A DNA stretch of 64,000 nucleotides from CBDIDH01 sp965277595 (GCA_965277595.1 CBDIDH010000002.1:1364001-1428000), one strand, 5' to 3'; shown: positions 1 to 8,189, numbered from the stretch's first letter. The notes: generated by a model from the sequence alone, not told the origin. Translations and numbers: made by a program.

Positions 1-1
1 G

Positions 2-112
2 CGTCGGGCCGTCGGCCAGCAATTCGAGGCCGAGGGAGACGATGACCTTCAGGCCGCTCGAACCGCCCTCAAGCGCGTCGCGCTCTGGCGGGCCGCCTCG
101 GGCACGCCCTGA
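2..112 (+). CDS. C-terminal end of an unidentified protein (cut by window edge)
   Basis: An open frame runs from the window edge to a TGA at 110-112 and encodes about 36 residues ending in ALWRAASGTP. The composition (Ala/Arg rich, high GC at third positions) fits the neighbouring genes, and the reading frame is otherwise uninterrupted. A hairpin (140-170) follows the stop. The family cannot be recognised from so short a piece, and chance openness cannot be excluded. Confidence 0.4.
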   Translation, partial: RRAVGQQFEAEGDDDLQAARTALKRVALWRAASGTP

Positions 113-139
113 CCGACCGGCCGGATGGATGGATGGAAA

Positions 140-170
140 CGGGCAAGGGATATCGGCGTTTCCTTGCCCG
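140..170 (+). terminator. Hairpin after the first partial gene
   Basis: A perfect 9-bp inverted repeat, CGGGCAAGG at 140-148 and CCTTGCCCG at 162-170, with a 13-base loop, lies 28 bases past the stop codon at 112. There is no T-tract, so intrinsic termination is only a possibility. Confidence 0.35.
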
Positions 171-284
171 GATCTCGCGCTGTCTTGCCCGCGAGGCGCG
201 AGGGTGATTACATTGGGGGCCGAGTCGGCTGATATCGAGGCCGAAGTTCCCCGTGCCGATTCAACCTGCGAAGGGTCCACACAA

Positions 285-752
285 ATGGCCGCCCCGACGC
301 CGGCCAGGATGGTGCTGATCGTGACCGGAAGCACCCTCCGGGCCGAGGAAGTGGACCGACCGCTCGCCTATTACCTCAAGCAGCGCGTCGAGCAGTATCT
401 CGCCGAGCACGACCTCCCCGGCGGACCGATGGTGGTCCGCGTCGTCGCCGATTTTCGATGGATTCATGACGAGCCGCTTCAGAGCCTGCCGACGATCTCC
501 GTCGGCGGTCCCGGAGTCAACGCTCTCTCTCATCGCTGGCTTGAAGAGGTTCCCGTCTCTCTCGCCGTGGATGAACGCTACTATCTTCAGATGGACCCCG
601 ACCTCGACGAGCCCCGCGTCAGCGTCTGGGGGATGGATAATCCGACGACTCAGATCGCCGTTTCCATCTTCATTGATCGCTACCTCCCCCGTTTCCTCGA
701 CCACTGCGCCTCCACTCCTCAGACTCCGCCCGATTTCGACGACAACGATTGA
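285..752 (+). CDS. Small acidic hypothetical protein
   Basis: A 155-residue protein starting MAAPTPARMVLIVTGS. The frame is open further upstream (to 42), but that upstream part is low-complexity and the ATG at 285 begins the orderly protein-like sequence. There is no signal peptide or membrane segment. The middle has alternating hydrophobic and acidic residues (LQMDPDLDEPRVSVWGMD) and the C-terminus is acidic (PPDFDDND). I do not recognise the family; it is probably a cytoplasmic protein of limited phylogenetic range. It is followed directly by a palindromic repeat (764-826) that may end its transcript. Confidence 0.6.
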   Translation: MAAPTPARMVLIVTGSTLRAEEVDRPLAYYLKQRVEQYLAEHDLPGGPMVVRVVADFRWIHDEPLQSLPTISVGGPGVNALSHRWLEEVPVSLAVDERYYLQMDPDLDEPRVSVWGMDNPTTQIAVSIFIDRYLPRFLDHCASTPQTPPDFDDND

Positions 753-1282
753 AAAGCCGGATGATGACCAAGGACCGATGACCGATGACCAATCCTTCAA
801 ATCATTGGTCATCGGTCCTTGGTCATTCTTTCCGCAAGAAACGGTCCCCAGGAAGGTTCTTGAAAATTGAGCTTTCCCCAAAGGGCGATTCGTGTAGGAT
901 GCCGCCGACATGGAGATAGGGCTGGCCGATCGACCGGAATTCCTCAGCCTTGACCTGCACCACATCGCGCGGCCGTTCTCAATCCAGCGTCGAAGTTTTT
1001 GCAGAACAGGCAACCATGACCTATCGATGGTCTAGGTAGCGTCCTTTTTCCCGAAACGCACCGGGCGACCGCACGCCCGCCCGGTGGATGGTCAGATCAC
1101 GCCGCGTTGACGCGGCGGAGCAACGGTTGGTTCAGCCCCCAAAAGGGTTCGAGATCGGCCCCCTCGCGCTTGCCTCCGGGTGACGTCCCCCCGACGACCT
1201 CGAAGCTGAGCCAACGTCTCCAGGTCTCTTCCCCCGAGGATCGGGGGGGCCGGCGTGCCCGACCCATGGAAGGACGACGTCG
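753..1282. other. Intergenic stretch without a supported gene
   Basis: Besides the palindromic repeat at 764-826 it holds two GC hairpins: CGCCGCG-TTGA-CGCGGCG at 1100-1117, and a CCCCCGA/TCGGGGG stem at 1231-1247 just before the next gene. A 51-codon open frame on the minus strand (823-978) has no start codon and overlaps the repeat, so it is not called. Confidence 0.5.
764..826. repeat. GATGACC-type palindromic intergenic repeat
   Basis: The left arm (764-793) contains ATGACCAAGGACCGATGACC plus one extra GATGACC heptamer and AAT. The right arm (804-826) is the reverse complement of the left arm without the extra heptamer. It could form a stem of more than 20 bp just after the stop codon at 752. 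It is one of about fifteen related loci in the window. Confidence 0.85.
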
Positions 1283-2413
1283 ATGTCGACACGTTCTCGA
1301 TTGCCGATCGCCGGTCCACGTCCGCGCCCGCGCACCTTGCGGGGCCTCGCCCCCGTCGCCCTGGCGCTGGGCCTTTTGTCGTCAACTCCCGCCGCGGCCG
1401 CCGAGCCCACTTCGGCACCTGCTCCCACTCTCTTCTCAGTCGTGAGCCGGACCATCGCGCAGGAGCAGGGGGGCTGGTTGATCGATTACCGGCTCCGGTA
1501 TCTGGGAACCTCGGGCATGGTCGTCACGCCGACCGAGGTGACGTTGAAGATCGAAGGCTGGGTCTCGAACTCCCGGGTCGCCTCGCACGCGGCGCCTCGG
1601 TGGTCGTCCCTGGTCGTCTCGGGGGCGGCGGGCCTGACCGGTCTGGCGGAGGTCTTGTCGACCGCCGACGAGTCTCAGCGCTGCCGCGAGCGCGCCACGA
1701 TTCAGGTCTGGTCCGACGATCCGTCGGCCGACACGCCCGCCCCGGCGCTTCCGCCCGCCGGCGCCGCCCGGGTCGCGCCCGAGGCCGAGCGCCTGACCCC
1801 CTTCAGCGTCGCGCCCGATGGCCTGGTCCGGGTTCGCATCCGACTCGAACACCTCCATGTGCTTTTCGGCGACTATGATCCGCTTCTGGGCGCCCGAGCG
1901 GTTGACTGCCAGGTCGGCGCCGCCTCTTTCCGCGACGCCTTGCCGCTTGACCGCGAGCAATACCTGGCGCTTCCGAAGGCGACCTGGCCCGTTCCGCCCG
2001 AAGACCGACGCGACGCCGGTCTGTACCTCTCGGCGCCCGACAGCCTTCACCTGGAAGCTCACATTCCGGGCAACCAGTATTACCGGTTTCCCGAGCGGCC
2101 CGTTCGCTACGCGACGAAGATGCGTCTGCGATACTGGTACTTCATCGCCGCCGGAACCGAGGGGGATTGCCGGGCCAGGATCGCCCAGTACAAGGACACG
2201 CCGACCGCCTGGAAAGTCCTTTCCGAAGGGGGTCACGAGGAATGTCTGAACACGGTTGGCCGCTGGGTCAAGGTTGAGCGCATCTTCCGTACCGAGGCCG
2301 ACGCCACGACCCTCGCCCTTGACTTCCGGATCAGCAGCCCCTGCGAAGTCGGCGAGATGTGGATTGACGACGTCACTCTTGAACCCGTCGTCCCGACCGC
2401 CGCAGGCCCTTGA
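1283..2413 (+). CDS. Exported hypothetical protein with a C-terminal beta-sandwich-like region
   Basis: A 376-residue protein with an N-terminal Arg-rich stretch, a hydrophobic core (LAPVALALGLLSSTPAAAA) and an AxA-type cleavage region around residue 40, so it is probably secreted. The N-terminal half (about 50-210) has alternating beta-type hydrophobic patterning. The C-terminal 130 residues resemble carbohydrate-binding beta-sandwich modules: a YATKMRLRYWYF strand, then TLALDFRISSP and GEMWIDDVTLEP, the last being typical of the final strand of CBM4/9-like or LamG-like domains. The start is supported by GGAAGGACG shortly upstream of ATG 1283. The specific function is unknown; binding of a surface polysaccharide is only a suggestion. 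Confidence 0.7.
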   Translation: MSTRSRLPIAGPRPRPRTLRGLAPVALALGLLSSTPAAAAEPTSAPAPTLFSVVSRTIAQEQGGWLIDYRLRYLGTSGMVVTPTEVTLKIEGWVSNSRVASHAAPRWSSLVVSGAAGLTGLAEVLSTADESQRCRERATIQVWSDDPSADTPAPALPPAGAARVAPEAERLTPFSVAPDGLVRVRIRLEHLHVLFGDYDPLLGARAVDCQVGAASFRDALPLDREQYLALPKATWPVPPEDRRDAGLYLSAPDSLHLEAHIPGNQYYRFPERPVRYATKMRLRYWYFIAAGTEGDCRARIAQYKDTPTAWKVLSEGGHEECLNTVGRWVKVERIFRTEADATTLALDFRISSPCEVGEMWIDDVTLEPVVPTAAGP

Positions 2414-2552
2414 CGACGGACAACCAGCCTGGACCATACTTTCAAGAATGACCGAGGAAGGCCGGGGCTGGCTCTGCGTCTCGACGGGTGGTAAAGTGCC
2501 GACCGGCCGACGATCGGTCCGGCACCTGACATTCCAACGGAAGGACCCCGCG

Positions 2553-3038
2553 ATGACCAGCGCCAAGGATGTGATCCGCCAGACGATCGGCTCGACGGAT
2601 TACACACTCGATGCCTATCTCAAGGATCTCTCGGACGGAGACCTCTCGGTCGTCGCCGTTGAGGGGACGAACCCGATCGCCTGGCAGATCGGCCATCTGA
2701 TCTACGCAGAGCACTGGTTTGTCGAGACGATCAAGCCCGGCGCGAGCCCGCCTCTGCCCGAAGGCTGGGAAACCGCGCACAGCAAGGAATTCGCCGCGCC
2801 AAACGCCTTCAAACCCGTCGCCACCAAAGACGAATACCTCCACGCCTGGAAAGCCCAGCGCGAGGCGACGCTCGGCGTGCTCGACACGCTGGACGAGGCC
2901 CGACTCGGCGAGCCTTCGGGAATGTCCTTCGCGCCCACGATCGGCGAGCTCTTGAACATGATCGGCGTTCACGCGCACGGCCACCTCGGCCAGTTCGTCG
3001 CCGTCCGTCGCAAGCTGAGCAAGCCGGTCGTTATCTGA
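2553..3038 (+). CDS. DinB-like four-helix-bundle protein
   Basis: A 161-residue protein of the DinB/YfiT-like superfamily. These are four-helix bundles that bind a divalent metal through three histidines and act in small-thiol (bacillithiol or mycothiol) transfer or damage-induced responses. The expected histidines are visible: one in IGHLIYAEHW (about residue 47) and a cluster in IGVHAHGHLGQ (about 137-142). The ATG at 2553 is chosen because the family fold starts here and a GGAAGGACC site precedes it; the frame stays open upstream only by chance. It converges with the peroxiredoxin gene, and the stop codons overlap by 8 bp. The substrate cannot be inferred. Confidence 0.8.
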   Translation: MTSAKDVIRQTIGSTDYTLDAYLKDLSDGDLSVVAVEGTNPIAWQIGHLIYAEHWFVETIKPGASPPLPEGWETAHSKEFAAPNAFKPVATKDEYLHAWKAQREATLGVLDTLDEARLGEPSGMSFAPTIGELLNMIGVHAHGHLGQFVAVRRKLSKPVVI

Positions 3039-3525
3039 CCCCCTCGGTCGACGCCGGACCCTGGAACGATCGCAGAACGTCGAGCGTCTCGGTCACATGC
3101 CGGGCGAACTGAAACTGCGACGAGAGGACGTGTCGGATCACGCCTTGCCGATCGATCAGGTACGTCGTCCTGCCCGGAAAGACGCCCAGGGTCTTCGGGA
3201 CGCCGTACAAGGCTCGAACCGCCCCCCCGGCATCGCTGAGCAAGAGATAGGGAAGGCCGAACCGGCCGGCGAACCGCTTCTGAGTACCGGCCCGGTCCTC
3301 GCTGATACCGATCACCTCGGCGCCCGCTTCGCGAAACGCCTCGTAGCGGTCCCGGAACGAGCACGCCTCGGCCGTGCAGACCGGCGAATTGGCCTTCGGG
3401 TAGAAGAACAGAACAACCTCGGCCTTGCCGCGAAAGTCGGATAGTGTCACCGGCTCGCCCGTTGCGGACGGCAAGGTGAAATCCGGCGCCTGGTCGCCGA
3501 TCCCGGGTTTCTGGCGTTCCGCCAT
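3031..3525 (-). CDS. bcp: Thiol peroxidase of the Bcp/AhpC-TSA family
   Basis: A 164-residue cytoplasmic peroxiredoxin that reduces hydrogen peroxide and organic hydroperoxides. The motif FYPKANSPVCTAEAC matches the Bcp active site: peroxidatic Cys50 and, five residues later, Cys55, the usual resolving cysteine of atypical two-Cys Bcp proteins. The thioredoxin-fold strands (VVLFFYP, AEVIGISED, YLLLSDAGG, TTYLIDRQG) are in the expected order and the length is normal for the family. The 3' end overlaps the convergent DinB-like gene by 8 bp. A large repeat block lies upstream (3543-3758). Confidence 0.92.
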   Translation of the reverse strand: MAERQKPGIGDQAPDFTLPSATGEPVTLSDFRGKAEVVLFFYPKANSPVCTAEACSFRDRYEAFREAGAEVIGISEDRAGTQKRFAGRFGLPYLLLSDAGGAVRALYGVPKTLGVFPGRTTYLIDRQGVIRHVLSSQFQFARHVTETLDVLRSFQGPASTEGVR

Positions 3526-3542
3526 AAGGCTCTCGTTTCCTT

Positions 3543-3758
3543 ATTAGGGTATTTGCGCATTAGGGGCTTTTTTTGACGTAAGGTCAAAAAACACAAGGAC
3601 AAAGGGTAAATTTTTTCTTTTGTCCTATGTCCTTCTGTCCTTTGACCTCACGGCTATTGAGCAACAACCCTATTGATGATGACCGATGACCGATGACCGA
3701 TAGGGTTGTTGCATATCAAGGGCTTTTTTTGCCCTTTGCCCTTTGCCCTTTGCCCTTT
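3543..3758. repeat. Composite palindromic repeat: GTTGTTGC arms, GATGACC and CCCTTTG heptamers
   Basis: The block between bcp and hemA has four parts. (1) A degenerate palindrome (about 3543-3673) has AGGGTATTTGC and AAGGACAAAGG on the left and GTCCTTTGACC and GCAACAACCCT on the right. (2) A perfect 13-bp inverted repeat, GCAACAACCCTAT (3661-3673) and ATAGGGTTGTTGC (3700-3712), flanks (3) three tandem GATGACC heptamers (3678-3698). (4) Four GCCCTTT heptamers lie at 3731-3758, followed by degenerate TCCTTTG units to about 3780. The remaining sequence to 3907 contains a GGTCATCGGTCCTT fragment (about 3879) and no gene. Confidence 0.85.
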
Positions 3759-3907
3759 GATTTTTGTCCTTTGTCCTTCCGATCATTCCGTAACAATCTC
3801 AATGGCCACTTGAAAACGTCGGGATCGGAAGGGACGGACCGGGGCCTGGTTGCGATGTTTTCGGACATCGGTTCTCGGTCATCGGTCCTTAAATGAAAGG
3901 GCCAGCG

Positions 3908-5191
3908 TCAACCGTCGGCGAGGCCGAAGAGGTGGCGGACGGCGTTGAGCAGGGGGTGGGGGTCCTGGGCGGGGGGATCGGTTGCGGCGGAGCGGACCGC
4001 GGCGCGGGGATGGTGGAGGTACTGGTTCTGGAGCCGGTGGAACCGGTGGGCGATCGCGGCGCGCTGGGCCTCGGTGAACTCGGGGTGAGCGGCGAAGAGG
4101 TCGGCAACCTCGCGGTCGCGGATCAGGTCCCAGGAGTCGCCGAGCTTGCGGAGGACAGCGCCGGCGTGGCGCTGGTGCCAGAGCGCCGCGAAGCAGGCGG
4201 CGGCCTCGCGGTCGATGATCGCCAGCGCCGGGTCGACTCCTTTGCGACGCCGCTTGCGGTTTTCCTCGGCCTGGGCGCGAAGGTCGTCGACGTTGTAGAG
4301 GGTGACTCGGTCGAGCGTGCCGACCTCGGGGTCGAAGTCGCGCGGGATCGCGATGTCAAGAATCAGCGCCAGCCGGTTGCGGCGGGCACGCTGGACGCGG
4401 ACGTACTGGTCATAACTGACGATCGGCTCGGCCGCGGCGGTCGTGCTGACAACCACGTCGGCCTCAATGAGAGCCTGGTTGAGCCGGTCAAACGGAACGG
4501 CCGAGCCGCCGAAGCGTGCCGCGGCGGCCTCGGCGCGTTCGGGGCTACGGTTGGTGACGAGGATTCGGCCGGGGCTCAAGGTCTTGAGATGCTGGAGCGT
4601 CAGGTCGCCCATCTTGCCCGCGCCGATGACCAGAACGGTCTTGTCGGCGAAGGTGTCAAAGACCTCGCGGGCGACATCGACGGCGACACTCGCGATCGAG
4701 AGCTTGCCTTGATCCATGCCGGTGTCCTGACGGACTTTCTTGCCGACGCGGAGGGCGTTCTCAAAGACCTTGAAGAGGATCGGCCCGGCGGTCCCTTTGG
4801 CCTTGGCGGCGAGAAAAGCCTCGCGGACCTGCCCCTGAATCTGCCCCTCGCCCAGAACGAGGCTCTCCAGGCTGGCGGCGACCCGGAAGAGGTGGCTGAT
4901 GGCCTCGCCGTCGTGGTAGTTAACCAGGTGGCCGTGGAAAGTTGAGGCGTTCAGGCCGTGAAAGTCGGCGAGAAACTCGCTGAGCGCCTCGGGCGCGGGG
5001 ACGGCTTCGGCCTCACCGGCGGTATAGACCTCGACCCGGTTGCACGTCGAGAGGACGACGAACTCGTTGCCGGGGAAGGCGCGGGCCAGGGCGTCGAGCC
5101 CGCCGGGGCCTTTCGGGCCGTCAAAGGCGAGGGCCTCGCGCACCGCGGCGGGCGCCGACCGGTAATCGACTCCGACGGCGAGGAGCTTCAC
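3908..5191 (-). CDS. hemA: Glutamyl-tRNA reductase
   Basis: A 427-residue enzyme that reduces glutamyl-tRNA to glutamate-1-semialdehyde with NADPH, the first committed step of C5-pathway tetrapyrrole synthesis. The catalytic Cys50 sits in LSTCNRVEVY, followed by the family motif GEGQIQGQVREAF. A Rossmann NADPH domain shows VLVIGAGKMG and VTNRSPERA, and a helical dimerisation tail follows. The start is the GTG at 5191: it has a strong GGGGGAGG site in front, begins exactly at the conserved KLLAVGVDYRSAP, and overlaps the upstream stop as GTGA. The longer in-frame extension is rejected. It is translationally coupled to the membrane protein gene upstream. Confidence 0.96.
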   Translation of the reverse strand: MKLLAVGVDYRSAPAAVREALAFDGPKGPGGLDALARAFPGNEFVVLSTCNRVEVYTAGEAEAVPAPEALSEFLADFHGLNASTFHGHLVNYHDGEAISHLFRVAASLESLVLGEGQIQGQVREAFLAAKAKGTAGPILFKVFENALRVGKKVRQDTGMDQGKLSIASVAVDVAREVFDTFADKTVLVIGAGKMGDLTLQHLKTLSPGRILVTNRSPERAEAAAARFGGSAVPFDRLNQALIEADVVVSTTAAAEPIVSYDQYVRVQRARRNRLALILDIAIPRDFDPEVGTLDRVTLYNVDDLRAQAEENRKRRRKGVDPALAIIDREAAACFAALWHQRHAGAVLRKLGDSWDLIRDREVADLFAAHPEFTEAQRAAIAHRFHRLQNQYLHHPRAAVRSAATDPPAQDPHPLLNAVRHLFGLADG

Positions 5192-6093
5192 AGCGGCCTC
5201 CCCCCCGATTCCGAACCCGGCGCCGAGGCGGCGCGGGGCAGACCGTGGGCGGTCGGCAGGTGGAGCACCTCGACACCGGCCCAGGTGAAGACCAGGAAGC
5301 CGAAGGCGATGATCGTCAACACCATGACGCTCCGGCCTCGCATCGCGGGCCGGAACCGGGCGTGCAAGAGGACCGCGAAGGCAAGCCACATCGCCAGGGC
5401 GCTGACGACCTTCGGGTCAGTCCAGGTCAAGACCGACCCGGTTGAGCTTCCGGCCCCGCCGCGCCGACCTGCCGTGACCGTCAAGACCATGCCGATCAGA
5501 AGGCCGAAGGTCAGGAGCGGAAAGGCCACCGTGATGGCCCCGCGATGCAGTCGTTCCGATCGTTCCAGGCTCGGCAGGGCGACGCCGAAGCGGCCCGATC
5601 GCTTGTGCTTGAGCCGGTTCGCCTGCGCCAGGTACATCAAACCGGCGGCGAAGGCGACGCACGTACTGACTGCTCCGGCCAGCAGGAAGAGGCCGTGAAC
5701 CGATCCCCAGAAGGCCGTCGGCCCGCCGAGGAAGCCGACCCAGCCGGCCTCTCGCGGAACCGAGGTCCCCGCCAGCGCGGTCAGGCCGACAACCACGGGC
5801 AGCACAAACGTCCCCACGGCCACGGGCCGAGGCGCCCTGGCCATCAGATAGAGCCCGATCGCCGCGAAGATCCACGAAAGGACCAGAAGCGATTCAAAAG
5901 GGGTCGACATCGGCACCCGATGCCCCGTCCAGGCGAGGTTGACCAGGTAGACCGTCTGGACGATCCAGCCGAGGGCCGTCAGGCCCATCGTCAGATACCA
6001 CCTCGCCGCGCTCCGAACGGCGAACCGGGCCAGCTCGGAGAGCAAGGCCAGGCCGTACGTTCCCGCGAAGCAAAGCACCGTCAACCGTTCCAT
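5188..6093 (-). CDS. CcsA/HemX-like cytochrome c assembly membrane protein
   Basis: About 301 residues with roughly eight hydrophobic segments, of the CcsA/CcmC/HemX family. Its members handle haem for cytochrome c maturation or, as HemX next to hemA, influence glutamyl-tRNA reductase level. The segment FWGSVHGLFLLAGAVSTCVAFAAGLMYL corresponds to the central conserved helices, and histidines at GHRVP, VHG, LHRG and VLHLP are candidate haem ligands. The classical WWD motif is degenerate, which favours HemX-like over true CcsA. ATG 6093 is preceded in frame by GTG 6096; either may be the start. The stop overlaps the hemA GTG by four bases, so the two form an operon. Confidence 0.8.
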   Translation of the reverse strand: MERLTVLCFAGTYGLALLSELARFAVRSAARWYLTMGLTALGWIVQTVYLVNLAWTGHRVPMSTPFESLLVLSWIFAAIGLYLMARAPRPVAVGTFVLPVVVGLTALAGTSVPREAGWVGFLGGPTAFWGSVHGLFLLAGAVSTCVAFAAGLMYLAQANRLKHKRSGRFGVALPSLERSERLHRGAITVAFPLLTFGLLIGMVLTVTAGRRGGAGSSTGSVLTWTDPKVVSALAMWLAFAVLLHARFRPAMRGRSVMVLTIIAFGFLVFTWAGVEVLHLPTAHGLPRAASAPGSESGGRPL

Positions 6094-6180
6094 CACGCCG
6101 AGACCCCGACCCCTTGCGCGGCTTCGACCCGCATCTTGACCGGCTCATTGTAGCCTGAGGCGAGGGAGAAACCCAGAGCC

Positions 6181-6345
6181 CCGGCCCGCCAGCGCTGTTT
6201 CCTTCTCGGGCATAACCAATGACCGATGACCGAGCCAAAAAATCAGGATCAGGAAGACCAGGCAAGGGCCTCACCGATCTTTTTCGGTCATCGGTTCTCG
6301 GTCATCGGTCATCCATTGAGAAGGAAACGGCCCCGCCCGGCCCGC
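6181..6345. repeat. GTTTCCTTCTC-armed palindromic repeat with GATGACC core
   Basis: Outer arms GTTTCCTTCTC (6197-6207) and GAGAAGGAAAC (6318-6328) form a perfect 11-bp inverted repeat around inner ACCAATGACCGATGACCGAG and GGTCATCGGTTCTCGGTCAT segments. The 9-mer CCGGCCCGC occurs on both sides (6181-6189, 6337-6345), 7-8 bases outside the arms. It may be a target duplication, but its GC richness makes chance possible. Confidence 0.8.
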
Positions 6346-6405
6346 GAACCGCCGCGCCCCGCCGCGCCGCGAAATGACTTCGGCGCTCTCGTACAAATCA
6401 GGTCG

Positions 6406-6681
6406 TCAGGCGGTCTTGCCCGCGTAGGTCCGCAACAAGACTCCGTGGTCGGGCAGCAAGAGCATGACCCCTTCGCGGGCGCCGGGATGCCAGTCGAGCA
6501 GGTACCAGCGCCCGCATTCGTCGCAGGTGCCGATTAACCTGGACGGATCTTCCGATTCCGGCTGAACAAGGCCCAGCGGATGTTCACAGCCAAGGCAACA
6601 GACCCACTCGGCGTCGCCCGAACAATGCGATACCCCGGTGACGGGCAGCGTCATCGACAGGGTACGGCCCGTTGAGGACAT
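6406..6681 (-). CDS. Small zinc-ribbon protein
   Basis: A 91-residue protein starting MSSTGRTLSMT, with two cysteine pairs, CCLGC (about 49-53) and CDEC (about 74-77), spaced as in a rubredoxin-like zinc ribbon. An aromatic RWYLLDW segment and a hydrophobic tail (GVMLLLPDHGVLL) follow. ATG 6681 is chosen because GGGAGGG lies at good distance; the frame upstream to 6747 is atypical. A frameshifted paralog lies at 12616-12880, so this is a small local family. A role in metal or nucleic-acid binding is likely from the ribbon, but the partner is unknown. Confidence 0.65.
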   Translation of the reverse strand: MSSTGRTLSMTLPVTGVSHCSGDAEWVCCLGCEHPLGLVQPESEDPSRLIGTCDECGRWYLLDWHPGAREGVMLLLPDHGVLLRTYAGKTA

Positions 6682-7118
6682 GTAAACCCTCCCGGTACGG
6701 GCTCGCGGGTCAAAACAACGAACCGGACGAACAGAACAGCTCAACAAGACTGTTCCCTCGTGAATCGAGTCTCGATAACTCTCAACAAAATTTACATCTT
6801 GTCGCGCTCCCTTGTCAAAACAGTTCCGCCAAAAAATGTTATGAATTTAGCTTTAATCTTAACAAAATTAATCTCTGCTTAGGCTTTCATGAATTTAAGT
6901 CGCTGGAGGCTTGTCGGTCACGGGGCCAACTTGAGAAAAAGGCTGTGAACAACCTTCGTTTCGATGACCGATGACTAGGAGGATGTCAACAAAGGAGTTT
7001 GGAATAGCGTCGGTCGGTCCCTGGTCCTTTTTGTGAAGGAAGAGAATCCAAAAGCCCTGGAAACTGGGCTTTGCGACGACGGGTCGTGCGATCAAGCGGA
7101 AGGGGAGGGCAGGAGGGG
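6682..7118. other. AT-rich gap upstream of the DnaA paralog
   Basis: Positions about 6740-6900 are far more AT-rich than the surroundings, with several AAAATTT/TTAAT runs. TGTGAACAA at 6944-6952 is a DnaA-box-like site (TTGTTCACA on the other strand). A degenerate repeat copy follows: GATGACCGATGAC near 6964 and GGTCGGTCCCTGGTCC near 7012-7028. It could hold divergent promoters or an unwinding element. No gene was found. Confidence 0.45.
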
Positions 7119-8189
7119 ATGGACCCAAAAACCTCGGCGGGGCCGCAGCGGGCCGCGGCGCACCCGTGGGACGGGTTCCTGGCTGGCCCGGAGAATGAGC
7201 TGGCACATGCCGGGGTGCTCGCCCTGGCGCGTGGCGACGCGGCGGGGGTCTCGCCGCTTGTGCTGCATGGGCCGGCGGGGGTGGGCAAGTCGCGACTCCT
7301 GATCGGCCTCGTGGGCGAACGCTTGACACGCGACCCCGGCGCGGCGGTGGCGCATCTGGAGGCCGAGACCTTCGCGGCGGCCTGCGCCGAGGCGGCCGGA
7401 CTGCCCGGCGGCTGGGCCGACCTCCGGGGCCGATTCCGGGCGCTCGACCTGCTCGTGATCGAAGACCTGCACGCCCTGGCGCGCGCTCCGCTCGCCCTGG
7501 CCGAACTGGCGCACACGCTCGATGCTCTGGCCGACGTCGGCGCCGCCGTGGCGGTATCGGCCCGGGTCGGCCCGGGACAGTGGCAGGGGTGGCCCTCCCG
7601 GCTCTTGAACAGACTGCTCGGCGGCCTGGCGGTGCGCATTGATCCGCCCGGAGCCTCATCAAGGCGACGCTATCTGCTCGACCGCGCCCGGGGCCGAGGC
7701 ATCACGCTCTCGGCCGAGGCCGTTGACCTGCTGGCCGAGGCCGCCGATGGCTACCGGACGCTCGACGGCTGGCTCGCCCGGCTCGCCCTGACCTCGCGCC
7801 TGGAACGCAGGGGGGTCGACGGGGCTCTGGCTCTCGCGGCGATTGCCGATGACGGGTCGACGGCCCCATCGCTCGCGCCGGTGCCGATTGGCGAGGTTGC
7901 CCGCGCGGTCGCAGGACGATTTGGGGTCTCGCCGCGCGACCTTCGGTCGGCAAGCCGTCGGCGGTCGGTGGCGATCCCGCGTCACCTGGCCATGCACCTG
8001 GCTCGCGGCCTGACCGGCCTGAGCTTCCGGGCGATCGGCGTTTACTTTGGTGGCCGCGACTCGGCCACGGTCCGACACGCCTGCCGGGTCGCGGCCGACC
8101 GCCTCGCCGCCGATCCCTCCCTCGCCGCCGCCGCCGAAACCCTTCGCCGGGCCTGGCGATCGGGCGACGAGGCCAGGCATGAACCCTAG
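7119..8189 (+). CDS. DnaA-family AAA+ protein, short paralog
   Basis: A 356-residue protein with the DnaA AAA+ and DNA-binding domains but no room for the usual N-terminal domain I/II. Walker A is GPAGVGKS (51-58) and Walker B is LLVIEDLHAL (about 111-120). The C-terminal 100 residues match DnaA domain IV: SVAIPRHLAMHLARGLTGLS, then IGVYFGGRDSATVRHAC. Canonical DnaA reads GGRDHTTVxHA there, and the Asp-His-Thr residues contact the DnaA box; here they are Asp-Ser-Ala. ATG 7119 follows a GGAGGGCAGGAGGGG site. It may be a diverged DnaA regulator rather than the initiator. dnaN lies about 20 kb away on the other strand. Confidence 0.85.
   Translation: MDPKTSAGPQRAAAHPWDGFLAGPENELAHAGVLALARGDAAGVSPLVLHGPAGVGKSRLLIGLVGERLTRDPGAAVAHLEAETFAAACAEAAGLPGGWADLRGRFRALDLLVIEDLHALARAPLALAELAHTLDALADVGAAVAVSARVGPGQWQGWPSRLLNRLLGGLAVRIDPPGASSRRRYLLDRARGRGITLSAEAVDLLAEAADGYRTLDGWLARLALTSRLERRGVDGALALAAIADDGSTAPSLAPVPIGEVARAVAGRFGVSPRDLRSASRRRSVAIPRHLAMHLARGLTGLSFRAIGVYFGGRDSATVRHACRVAADRLAADPSLAAAAETLRRAWRSGDEARHEP

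Noticed and set aside
42..284. Upstream extension of the first complete gene
   Set aside because: Low-complexity, unlike the rest of the protein, and it crosses the stop of the preceding partial gene and a hairpin; ATG 285 preferred.
823..978. 51-codon open frame on the minus strand (RPRDVVQVKAEEFRSIGQPYLHVGG...)
   Set aside because: Protein-like in places but it has no start codon, is preceded by a stop and ends inside a palindromic repeat; no support for a gene.
3893..5698. Plus-strand frames opposite hemA and the HemX-like gene
   Set aside because: No motifs or ribosome sites; the minus strand encodes the recognisable enzymes.
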